Shown in pieces: positions 1 to 5,954 of a stretch of DNA of 5,954 nucleotides. The stretch is from the NCBI GenBank assembly GCA_002336035.1, contig DDED01000204.1:1-5954 (forward strand), written 5' to 3'. The number at the start of each line of letters is the position of its first letter. Positions within the stretch are counted from its first letter, which is position 1. The stretch is from Cellvibrionales bacterium UBA1963 (GTDB lineage Bacteria > Pseudomonadota > Gammaproteobacteria > Pseudomonadales > UBA7434). The notes below the pieces were generated by a model. The model had not been told where the DNA came from. It did no database searches and worked only from the letters and a program-made list of their open reading frames with translations. The position numbers were made by a program, and so were the translations under genes.

Positions 1-12
1 TATGAGGGCATG

Positions 13-69
13 AAAATAAAAAAAACAGCTAATGAGTGCTTTTAATTAGTTGTGCAACAGTCATAGCTG
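13..69 (-). terminator. Terminator-like hairpin and T tract at the end of lpxB
   Basis: On the minus strand CAGCTA (69-64) pairs perfectly with TAGCTG (31-26). The inner TGA (63-61) pairs with TCA (35-33), leaving one bulged base at 32. Right after the stem come eight T (25-18) and, one base on, four more (16-13). The loop is long (25 bases) but contains a short GTTG/CAAC inverted repeat. The lpxB stop (31-29) is inside the 3' arm. This looks like an intrinsic terminator or attenuator, but the long loop and 50% GC stem make its strength uncertain. Confidence 0.45.
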
Positions 70-1228
70 CTGTGTGGTCCGCATTTTGAGACAACTGCTC
101 AGTCAGTTCAGTGAATGCCTCAACAGTCTCTTGATACAAAGAGGCATCAGTTAATAATCTGAACAACGCTGATGCCAGCGCATCAGGTGTAGCCGCTTGT
201 TGAATAAACTCGGGGACATGAGGTTGGCGAGTCAGTAGGTTCGGCAAGGCGACGTATTCAGTATTCACCATCCGTGAAATTATTGCATAAGAAAACACAG
301 ACATTTTGTAGGCAACCACCATGGGCTTAGCCAATAGCGCCGCTTCTAGTGTGGCTGTTCCTGAGGCCAACAGCACCGTATCTGAAATAGCCATACAGTT
401 CTGCGACTGCCCATTAACCACATGAATGTTATCCGCCAATTCGCCGACATTGGCCTCAGATAGATTGAATTGTATGTAATCATAAAGCGTGTCGGAAGCC
501 GCCGGAATGATAAATTTAATCGCTGGAATGGCCAAAATTAGGCGACGCATCGTAGCAATAAAGATCGGTAAAAGCTGATTGACCTCAGAGGATCGACTGC
601 CTGGCATAACACAGACTAATTTGTCTGTTCTGTGTTTTGGATGGAGTGCGCTTAATAAAGGTGCATTGACATTATCTTTATTTATTAAATCTGATACCTC
701 AGCAACCAACAATTGATCTGCCAGTGGATGCCCCACAAAAGTAGAATCAATGTCAAAACGGCTGAGAAACTGCTGTTCAAAAGGCAGCAATGTCAATACG
801 TGGTCGACACACTGACGGATGGTGTTGACCCGCCCTTGTCGCCATGCCCACACTGAAGGGCAAACGTACTGACAACTCAGCACACCGGCCCTCTTCATTT
901 TTTTTGCCAGTGGTAAGTTAAAATCTGGAGAGTCAATTCCAATAAATACGGCCGGACCAACATCAAGAAAATAATGATAGAGTTTTTTTCTTAACGACAG
1001 TAATTGCGGCAAACGTTTTAACGGCTCAATGAGCCCCATTACCGATAATAGCTCCATATCACCCAGGCTTTGGAAACCCTGAGCCTTCATTTGCGAACCA
1101 CCGAGGCCAACAAACGTTGCGCTAGGAAAGTGAATCCTTAATTGACTAATTAAACCCGCACCCAATATATCACCAGAAACTTCACCGGCAACAATAGCTA
1201 TTAGCATTGGCTTTTTTGTCTCTGACAT
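29..1228 (-). CDS. lpxB: Lipid-A-disaccharide synthase LpxB
   Basis: LpxB is a GT-B glycosyltransferase (family GT19) that joins UDP-2,3-diacylglucosamine and lipid X into the lipid A disaccharide, releasing UDP, at the inner face of the inner membrane. The 399 residues (E. coli 382) carry the family motifs: VAGEVSGDILGAGL (13-26), VMGLIEPL (63-70), GIDSPDFN (97-104), CPSVWAWRQGRV (123-134), FVGHPLAD (164-171), VMPGSRSSEV (207-216), LLASGTATLEAAL (286-298) and ALPNLLT (327-333). The segment between HPLAD and MPGSR is about 10 residues longer than in E. coli and lacks its usual 'AR..LG' pattern. The ATG at 1228 has a modest TTGAG 5 bases upstream; the N-terminal length matches E. coli, and Met8 is a less likely alternative. 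A 47-base gap without a gene separates it from lpxA. Its TAG stop lies inside a hairpin followed by a T run. Confidence 0.97.
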   Translation of the reverse strand: MSETKKPMLIAIVAGEVSGDILGAGLISQLRIHFPSATFVGLGGSQMKAQGFQSLGDMELLSVMGLIEPLKRLPQLLSLRKKLYHYFLDVGPAVFIGIDSPDFNLPLAKKMKRAGVLSCQYVCPSVWAWRQGRVNTIRQCVDHVLTLLPFEQQFLSRFDIDSTFVGHPLADQLLVAEVSDLINKDNVNAPLLSALHPKHRTDKLVCVMPGSRSSEVNQLLPIFIATMRRLILAIPAIKFIIPAASDTLYDYIQFNLSEANVGELADNIHVVNGQSQNCMAISDTVLLASGTATLEAALLAKPMVVAYKMSVFSYAIISRMVNTEYVALPNLLTRQPHVPEFIQQAATPDALASALFRLLTDASLYQETVEAFTELTEQLSQNADHTAAMTVAQLIKSTH

Positions 1229-1275
1229 TACCGCTCAACTTTTAAGACTTAAGACCTGATAAACCAGGACTGTCT

Positions 1276-2049
1276 CTAACGACGAATAATACCCCTAGAC
1301 GAGCCTTCAACAGACTCAACCAAGGTATTGATGCAAGAATGATCGATAGCAAGGACTTTAAGCTTGACTAACGCATCAGCTAAATTAAGATTTTTTCGGT
1401 ATAGCAACTTATAGGCCTGTTGTAAGACTTTGATTTGCTCGGCAGAAAAATCACGTCGTCGAAGACCCTCGACATTAATCATTTTAGGTGCTGCAGGTCG
1501 ACCATCCGCGAGTACGTAGGCAGGCACATCTTGAGAGATTTTTGACATCGTGCCAACGTAACTATGGGCGCCTAAACGACAGTGTTGATGGACGCCAGTA
1601 TAGCCACCAATAATGGCCCAATCGTCCATTTGCACATGACCTGCTAGGGCAACATTGTTAACTAAAATACAATGGTCACCGATAACGCAATCATGCCCGA
1701 CATGCACATAAGCCATGAAAAGGTTATGGCTTCCAATGCGAGTGTCTCCTCGATCTTGCACCGTGCCTCGATGAACAGTGACGCCTTCACGAAAAATATT
1801 ATTATCACCGATGGTCAACGTTGTGGGTTCGTTTTGATACTTTAAGTCGGGAGTTGCCTCACCAATAGTAGAAAACTGATAGACTTGACAGTCTTTACCT
1901 AGCGTTGTCGGCCCCTTAATAACGCAATGCGAGGCAATACTACTCCCCTCACCAATAACCACGTTGGCACCAATAATCGTCCACGGCCCGACAGTAACCG
2001 ACGGGTGTAAGATTGCGCTACTATCAATAATTGCTGAGCTATGAATCAT
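1276..2049 (-). CDS. lpxA: Acyl-ACP--UDP-N-acetylglucosamine O-acyltransferase LpxA
   Basis: LpxA catalyses the first step of lipid A synthesis, moving a 3-hydroxyacyl chain from ACP to the 3-OH of UDP-GlcNAc. The frame opens at a GTG at 2085, but the ATG at 2049 gives the family N-terminus (MIHSSAIIDSSAILHP) and 257 residues (E. coli 262), so it is chosen. The protein is a left-handed beta-helix of hexapeptide repeats (about 1-185) plus a C-terminal helical domain (VEGLRRRDFS onward). Conserved residues by alignment with E. coli (offset 6) are catalytic His119 (His125) in VHVGHDC, His116 (His122), Asp68 and Lys70 in PDLKY, His138, His154 and Arg198. Thr167 replaces the chain-length ruler Gly173 of E. 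coli; P. aeruginosa has Met there. The start overlaps the fabZ end by 11 bases with only a weak AAAG-type site upstream, consistent with coupled translation. Confidence 0.98.
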   Translation of the reverse strand: MIHSSAIIDSSAILHPSVTVGPWTIIGANVVIGEGSSIASHCVIKGPTTLGKDCQVYQFSTIGEATPDLKYQNEPTTLTIGDNNIFREGVTVHRGTVQDRGDTRIGSHNLFMAYVHVGHDCVIGDHCILVNNVALAGHVQMDDWAIIGGYTGVHQHCRLGAHSYVGTMSKISQDVPAYVLADGRPAAPKMINVEGLRRRDFSAEQIKVLQQAYKLLYRKNLNLADALVKLKVLAIDHSCINTLVESVEGSSRGIIRR

Positions 2050-2512
2050 AGGCAATATCTTTATCAATGCACAAAATAGTCGCACTAGCTGCTAACTTGG
2101 CGTCAACCTCTGCTCGACAATCAAACTTCCATAATCTAGAACGACTAGAAATGACTGAAACTTTTAAAATAAGCTGGTCACCCGGCACTACCGATTGTTT
2201 AAATCTGACATTATCAGCGCCAGCAAATAAATAAAGTGAACCGTCACGGGGTTTCTTTCCTAATGTTTTAAACCCTAAAATGCCGGCAGCCTGCGCCATT
2301 GCCTCAATAATTAATACCCCAGGCATAACAGACAATTGCGGAAAATGCCCTGCAAAAAAAGGCTCGTTGATCGATACATTCTTTATCGCTTCAATCGATT
2401 GATTCAATTCAAGTGAAATGACTCGATCAATGAGTAAAAAAGGGTAGCGATGAGGCAAATATTCTTTTATCTCATCGATATGCATCACAGAAGAAACGTC
2501 CTTAGGTATCAT
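2039..2512 (-). CDS. fabZ: 3-hydroxyacyl-ACP dehydratase FabZ
   Basis: FabZ dehydrates 3-hydroxyacyl-ACP to trans-2-enoyl-ACP in type II fatty acid synthesis. It acts on the same 3-hydroxyacyl-ACP pool that LpxA and LpxD use, so it helps set the split between phospholipid and lipid A. The 157-residue protein is a single hot-dog fold. It opens with IDEIKEYLPHRYPFLLIDRV (11-31), then NEPFFAGHFP with catalytic His56, then MPGVLIIEAMAQAAGIL with catalytic Glu70, and ends with FAGADNVRFKQSVVPGDQL. His56 and Glu70 correspond to E. coli His54 and Glu68. The start at 2512 rests on a strong upstream GGGAGGT; a start at Met10 would give 148 residues, nearer the usual length. The last 11 bases overlap the start of lpxA, which suggests translational coupling. 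Confidence 0.98.
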   Translation of the reverse strand: MIPKDVSSVMHIDEIKEYLPHRYPFLLIDRVISLELNQSIEAIKNVSINEPFFAGHFPQLSVMPGVLIIEAMAQAAGILGFKTLGKKPRDGSLYLFAGADNVRFKQSVVPGDQLILKVSVISSRSRLWKFDCRAEVDAKLAASATILCIDKDIAYDS

Positions 2513-2520
2513 TTAACAGC

Positions 2521-2527
2521 ACCTCCC
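2521..2527 (-). promoter_or_regulatory. Strong ribosome binding site of fabZ
   Basis: The minus strand reads GGGAGGT ending 8 bases before the fabZ ATG at 2512. It fits the 16S anti-Shine-Dalgarno closely and is the strongest site seen in the cluster. It favours the ATG at 2512 over the in-frame ATG at 2485, which matches the shorter Pseudomonas-type N-terminus but has no purine-rich site before it. Confidence 0.8.
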
Positions 2528-2533
2528 TCTCTA

Positions 2534-3598
2534 TTATTTTTGGCTCTCTAAAGCTTTCACACGCTTATGTAATTCATCAAGTTGATTTAATCGAGCAGCA
2601 CTTTTACGCCATTTAGTGACCGTCTGCATACTGGTGCCCGATGCAAAGGTACCCGCCTGCTTAATTGATCGAGTTACGCGCGTCATACTTAAAATTGATA
2701 CTCCGTCAGCAATACTAATATGACCGGTAATCCCAACTCCCCCAGCAATTCGACAATCTTCTCCAATCGTAGTACTGCCTGCAATACCCGTACAACCGGC
2801 AATGGCTGTGCCTGAACCTATGGAAACGTTATGAGCAATGTGCACTTGATTATCAATAATAACATCGCTAGCTATCAAGGTATCGTCCAGCACGCCTCGA
2901 TCAATCGTCGTGTTTGCACCGATTTCAACTCGGTCTCCAATGACCACAGATCCACAATGAGCGATCTTTTGCCAAGCATGAGGCTCAGACAATGAAGCCA
3001 ATGGCGCATAACCAAAACCGTCCGCACCAATGACTGAACCCGACTGAATAATGACTTCATTACCGATTTTAACACCAAAATTAAGTGTTACATTTGGCAT
3101 TAAAGTCACATCATCACCGATAGTCACCGCGCTCTCAACCACACTATTTGACGAGATAACAACGTTATCGCCAATGAATACATGATCGAGTATTACAACG
3201 CCTGGCCCAATAGAAACGTTATCGCCTATTTTAACGTTGCTAGCGATTACCGCAGAAGGATGAATGCCGATCACTGCCTTCGGTCGAGGATTAAAGTAAT
3301 GACTTAACTTAGCATAAGCTAAATAAGGATCCTCGTGAATGAGACACGCAACAGGTGAAAAAAGCGCGTCATCATCTGACAAAATCACTGCAGCTGCTGC
3401 AGTTGAAGCTAACTGTGATCGATATTTTGAGTTAGCTAAAAATGACACCCTATTGTCTGATGCTGAAGTAAGGCTAGCCAGACCTACTATGCGAATATCA
3501 TTATCGCTTTCGTTGCTGACTTTGAGCACAGCGCCAAGCAGCTCTGCTATTTCATACAAAGTATAAATGGGATACGGCTTTTCTGGCTCAATGTTCAT
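2534..3598 (-). CDS. lpxD: UDP-3-O-(3-hydroxyacyl)glucosamine N-acyltransferase LpxD
   Basis: LpxD transfers a 3-hydroxyacyl chain from ACP to the 2-amino group of UDP-3-O-acylglucosamine, the third step of lipid A synthesis, in the cytoplasm. The 354 residues (E. coli 341) show an N-terminal uridine-binding domain (about 1-110, with VSFLANSKYRSQLA), a left-handed beta-helix of IGxxV-type hexapeptides (about 112-310) and a C-terminal helix (KWRKSAARLNQLDELHKRVK). Family motifs are IGADGFGYAP (190-199), IGANTTIDRG (226-235) and DNQVHIAHN, whose His256 aligns with catalytic His239 of E. coli; His293 aligns with E. coli His276. Arg307 stands where E. coli has Met290, a residue implicated in acyl-chain choice. 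The ATG at 3598 has AAGAG about 7 bases upstream. The N-terminus runs about 13 residues beyond the E. coli start, so a slightly later start cannot be excluded. It lies 26 bases after skp and 21 before fabZ. Confidence 0.98.
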   Translation of the reverse strand: MNIEPEKPYPIYTLYEIAELLGAVLKVSNESDNDIRIVGLASLTSASDNRVSFLANSKYRSQLASTAAAAVILSDDDALFSPVACLIHEDPYLAYAKLSHYFNPRPKAVIGIHPSAVIASNVKIGDNVSIGPGVVILDHVFIGDNVVISSNSVVESAVTIGDDVTLMPNVTLNFGVKIGNEVIIQSGSVIGADGFGYAPLASLSEPHAWQKIAHCGSVVIGDRVEIGANTTIDRGVLDDTLIASDVIIDNQVHIAHNVSIGSGTAIAGCTGIAGSTTIGEDCRIAGGVGITGHISIADGVSILSMTRVTRSIKQAGTFASGTSMQTVTKWRKSAARLNQLDELHKRVKALESQK

Positions 3599-3624
3599 TG
3601 CAGGGCTCTTACCTGAGAAGACAA

Positions 3625-4191
3625 TTATTTAATCTGATTAAGTCGCTCTGTGACCTGTAGAGAAATATCATAGGGAGGTCCGGCATGCAAAACAACGCCG
3701 CCGTCAGCACGAAGCAGTAAGCCAATACCTTGCTCTTCAACGAGATTTTGCAAAACACGTGTTAAGTTTTTTGCTTGCGCTTCCATCGCTAACTCAGCCC
3801 ATTCCTTTCGAGATTGCTGGAGCTTTGTTGCAATATAATTGCCATCTTTTTGTTTTTCGACAATCCGCTTTTCTTCTTCGGCACGCTTTTGGGCACTCAT
3901 CACTGCGCGATCTTTTTGGTAAGTCTCAACCATTGCTTTTAACTCAACTTCGATATCACTGACCGCCTTTAAATTCTTTTTAAAGTCGTCTTGTTCTTTT
4001 AGCTCAGATAGCTGAGCTTGAGCTCGCTCAGTTTGCAATACAGCAAGTTGCACATCGACCACAGCAATTTTTTCTGCCGCAGTCGAATCGGCTTGAGCGG
4101 AAACAAAAGAACACAATGTCACGCAAAAAGTCACGACTAAAAAATTCAACAATTGCGGCACATAACGGGTTGAGAGGTAATAATTTTTCAC
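3625..4191 (-). CDS. skp: Periplasmic chaperone Skp/OmpH
   Basis: This is the Skp/OmpH-family periplasmic chaperone (188 residues), which in known members forms a trimer holding unfolded outer-membrane proteins for BamA. The GTG at 4191 is chosen as start because GGAGA lies 6 bases upstream; the upstream in-frame GTG at 4215 has no such site. From 4191 there is a signal peptide: Lys2 and Arg9, a hydrophobic stretch at about 14-30, and an AQA cleavage motif giving a mature start near Asp35. The mature protein begins with the family strand KIAVVDVQLAVLQ, followed by long charged helices at about 54-150 (the tentacles), then GIGLLLRADGGVVLHAGPPYD and a C-terminal QVTERLNQIK. The helices are Lys/Arg- and Glu-rich; by hand count the mature protein is near neutral or slightly acidic, whereas E. 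coli Skp is basic. It is longer than the 161-residue E. coli protein, partly through the long signal peptide. Position after bamA supports the call. Confidence 0.93.
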   Translation of the reverse strand: MKNYYLSTRYVPQLLNFLVVTFCVTLCSFVSAQADSTAAEKIAVVDVQLAVLQTERAQAQLSELKEQDDFKKNLKAVSDIEVELKAMVETYQKDRAVMSAQKRAEEEKRIVEKQKDGNYIATKLQQSRKEWAELAMEAQAKNLTRVLQNLVEEQGIGLLLRADGGVVLHAGPPYDISLQVTERLNQIK

Positions 4192-4197
4192 TGAAAT

Positions 4198-4203
4198 TCT
4201 CCA
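4198..4203 (-). promoter_or_regulatory. Ribosome binding site deciding the skp start
   Basis: On the minus strand TGGAGA sits 6 bases before the GTG at 4191. No comparable purine-rich site precedes the GTG at 4215, so this site fixes the shorter reading, which also gives a conventional signal peptide beginning with Met-Lys. Confidence 0.75.
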
Positions 4204-4221
4204 TAAATTAAACACTAATAA

Positions 4222-5954
4222 TTAAAACGCACGACCTAAAGAAAACTGAAATGACTCTCGTTCATCATAAGGACCGAACTCAAGCGGAAATCCAAAACTA
4301 AATGACAAGGGCCCAAAGCCTGACAGCCAAGTGATCGCAATACCTGCAGAGGTTCGCAACTCAGACATTTCAAAATCAGTACAATTTCTTTGGGTGTCTC
4401 TGCAATGATCAGAAAATACATTACCAAAGTCATAAAACAAGACCGATCTTACCGAGCGCTGATCTTCTAGGAAAGGCAGTGGAAATATCAACTCCATACT
4501 GCCTTGCAATAAAATATTTCCACCAAAGGGCTCTGGATCAGGATCAAAGCCAGTTGTGACGATCTGACCATCAGAGCCAAGAAGATAAATGGGTAGCGTT
4601 GTATTAGGCCCTATAAAAGCTTGACGTAAATCATAGCTTCTTGAGGATGAACTTCTTGGCCCTAAACTATTACTCTCATAACCTCTTACAGAACCGAAAC
4701 CGCCGGCTAAATAGTTTTCAAAGAAAGGGAGTTGATCCGTATTTCCATATCCCGTGCCATAGCCCAGTTCGCCATTAAGACGAAGTGTAAAAGGACCTAA
4801 GGGGAAAAAGATTTGACCATCATAACTTAGCTTCAAGTATTCAACATCACCACCCGGCGCAGTTGCCTCAATAGAAAGGCTGTTTGAATGGCCGCGATTT
4901 GCAAGAATACCTCTATTCAGTGTCGACTCGCGCCAACTAGCATTCAGTAAAAACACACCAAAACTATCACCATGCTCATCGACAAACCCTTTTTCATTGT
5001 CGTTAAACTCAAATAACTCCGCCGTTGTAAGATTTATATCCACACCGGGTTGAAGAATATCTCCGGATGAAAATTTACTTGTTGCACTAACGTTGGCCAA
5101 ATCAAGATAGTACGCCAAACCCGGCTGCAAAAGATTAGGGCTTGGTGTTCGCACAATTTCTTGTACGGCATAGTCGCCTGTTTCAATTTCAGTTTCAGTG
5201 AAGCCAACACTAAAGCGCAAAGATTGTGTTTCATTAATAGGATAACCAAAAATAACCGAGCCACCGAATCGGTTAGTGCTGTAACTGGCTATATTAATTT
5301 CATCAAAATTAGTTTCACTAAAAAATAGGCTGAATCCACGGCTAACGCCATCTTCGGTGTAATAGGGGTTGACGTAGTTAATGCCATAAGTGGTGCGGAA
5401 TCGACTTCTATTCGCTTGAATCCCAACTTGTTTACCCGTGCCAAGAAAATTATTTTGTTGGAAGTCTGCGCCAAATATCATTCCCACGTCTTGAGAATAA
5501 CCTAAAGAGGCGGAGATACTGCCTGAAGATTGCTCTTCAACGCCAAAATTAACATCGATCAGATCATCAGCTCCAGGGACTGCCGGCGTCTCGACTGTTG
5601 CCCCTTTAAAAAAACCTAGTCGCTCAAGCCGTTTTCGAGATAGCTCAATCAACTCTGTTGAAGCAAGACCGGCCTCTAACTGACGCATTTCTCGACGTAG
5701 CACCTCATCGGCAGTTTTATAATTCCCTTCAAATTCTATGCGTCTTACATACGTCCGCTTTCCTGGCTCAACAAAAAAAGTAACGTCTACGGTCTTATCA
5801 TCTTCATTGACTTTTGGAATACTATTGATTTCAGCAAACGCATAACCTTCATTGCCCATCACCCGCTTCATGATTTCTTCGGTTCGAGTGACCATAGCCT
5901 GCGAGAATATTGATCCTTTTGGCAATAAGAAAACTCGCTCTAAGGTATCGGCTT
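4222..5954 (-). CDS. bamA: Outer membrane protein assembly factor BamA (5'-truncated by window edge)
   Basis: BamA is the beta-barrel core of the BAM complex, which folds and inserts outer-membrane proteins. The frame stays open to the window edge (first readable residues ADTLERVFLL), so the N-terminus lies outside; the TTG at 5925 is an internal Leu codon, not a start. The visible 576 residues cover the end of POTRA4 (GYAFAEINSIPKVN), all of POTRA5 (YVRRIEFEGN, VLRREMRQLE, LERLGFF, then a VPGADDLIDV stretch) and the full 16-strand Omp85 barrel. Diagnostic motifs are NNFLGTGKQVG, VNPYYTEDGVSRG, the loop-6 VRGY motif (Arg codon at 4684-4686) and a C-terminal beta-signal FQFSLGRAF ending in Phe. 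E. coli BamA is 810 residues, so roughly 230 are missing. Loop 6 has no cysteines; a CRDTQRNC pair lies later, in the NVFSDH...NCTDF loop. The gene ends 30 bases before skp. Confidence 0.97.
   Translation of the reverse strand, partial: ADTLERVFLLPKGSIFSQAMVTRTEEIMKRVMGNEGYAFAEINSIPKVNEDDKTVDVTFFVEPGKRTYVRRIEFEGNYKTADEVLRREMRQLEAGLASTELIELSRKRLERLGFFKGATVETPAVPGADDLIDVNFGVEEQSSGSISASLGYSQDVGMIFGADFQQNNFLGTGKQVGIQANRSRFRTTYGINYVNPYYTEDGVSRGFSLFFSETNFDEINIASYSTNRFGGSVIFGYPINETQSLRFSVGFTETEIETGDYAVQEIVRTPSPNLLQPGLAYYLDLANVSATSKFSSGDILQPGVDINLTTAELFEFNDNEKGFVDEHGDSFGVFLLNASWRESTLNRGILANRGHSNSLSIEATAPGGDVEYLKLSYDGQIFFPLGPFTLRLNGELGYGTGYGNTDQLPFFENYLAGGFGSVRGYESNSLGPRSSSSRSYDLRQAFIGPNTTLPIYLLGSDGQIVTTGFDPDPEPFGGNILLQGSMELIFPLPFLEDQRSVRSVLFYDFGNVFSDHCRDTQRNCTDFEMSELRTSAGIAITWLSGFGPLSFSFGFPLEFGPYDERESFQFSLGRAF

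Noticed and set aside
1..11. Possible start of the next gene (rnhB) at the ATG at 11 on the minus strand, reading Met-Pro-Ser
   Set aside because: Only three codons are visible, there is no ribosome binding site (the upstream bases are T-rich), and the codons do not identify RnhB.
666..695. Plus-strand promoter-like TTGACA with TCTGAT 18 bases on, antisense inside lpxB
   Set aside because: The -10 match is only 4 of 6 and the region is AT-rich coding sequence, so chance is the simplest explanation; no gene follows on that strand.
1242..1268. Small inverted repeats (TTAAG-A-CTTAA and CCTG...CAGG) in the lpxA-lpxB gap
   Set aside because: Stems of 4-5 bp with no T tract and no matching family; too weak to call a terminator or operator.
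3386..3408. Near-palindromic CTGCAGCTGCTGCAG
   Set aside because: It encodes the poly-Ala run in the LpxD N-terminal domain, and Ala codons alone explain the repeat.
3339..3566. Plus-strand open frame opposite the start of lpxD
   Set aside because: It is antisense to a well-conserved gene, has a low-complexity Ser/Leu-rich product and no recognisable family; a shadow frame.
4092..4140. Cysteines in the Skp signal peptide (TFCVTLC) as a lipoprotein box
   Set aside because: Neither Cys is preceded by a proper lipobox with small residues at -1, and a standard AQA cleavage site follows.

Overview
The window is one minus-strand gene cluster, read from high to low coordinates: bamA (5' part cut off by the window edge), skp/ompH, lpxD, fabZ, lpxA and lpxB. 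This is the classic gammaproteobacterial cluster for outer-membrane assembly and lipid A synthesis. Several protein details are closer to my memory of Pseudomonas-type proteins than of Escherichia ones: the LpxA stretch GHVQMDDWAIIGGYT, the FabZ stretch MPGVLIIEAMAQAAGILGF, the LpxD stretch VTRSI, and the Skp C-terminus YDISLQVTERLNQIK. The DNA is moderately AT-rich, estimated by eye at low-to-mid 40s % GC. Together these suggest a non-enteric, possibly marine, gammaproteobacterium of the Pseudomonadales/Cellvibrio/Oceanospirillum kind. The genus cannot be fixed from this window.

Layout: 5954-4222 is BamA from within POTRA4 to the C-terminal Phe. 4191-3625 is the periplasmic chaperone Skp. 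3598-2534 is LpxD, 2512-2039 FabZ, 2049-1276 LpxA and 1228-29 LpxB. The gaps are about 30, 26, 21, -11 (overlap) and 47 bases, so there is no room for an ordinary internal promoter or extra gene, and a single transcript is likely. Two computed starts needed moving. LpxA begins at the ATG at 2049, not the upstream GTG at 2085. Skp begins at the GTG at 4191, which has a good ribosome binding site, not the GTG at 4215. A terminator-like hairpin with a run of eight T overlaps the lpxB stop.

How the genes work together: LpxA, LpxD and LpxB carry out the first, third and fifth steps of lipid A synthesis in the cytoplasm. FabZ makes the acyl-ACP precursors for membrane phospholipid and also draws on the 3-hydroxyacyl-ACP pool that LpxA and LpxD use. 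Skp carries unfolded outer-membrane proteins across the periplasm, and BamA inserts them into the outer membrane that lipid A helps to build.

Nothing here looks like a new system. The points worth a second look are substitutions at the acyl-chain 'ruler' positions of both LpxA (Thr) and LpxD (Arg), a cysteine pair in BamA at a different place from the E. coli pair, the hairpin at the lpxB end, and a longer, divergent inter-domain segment in LpxB.
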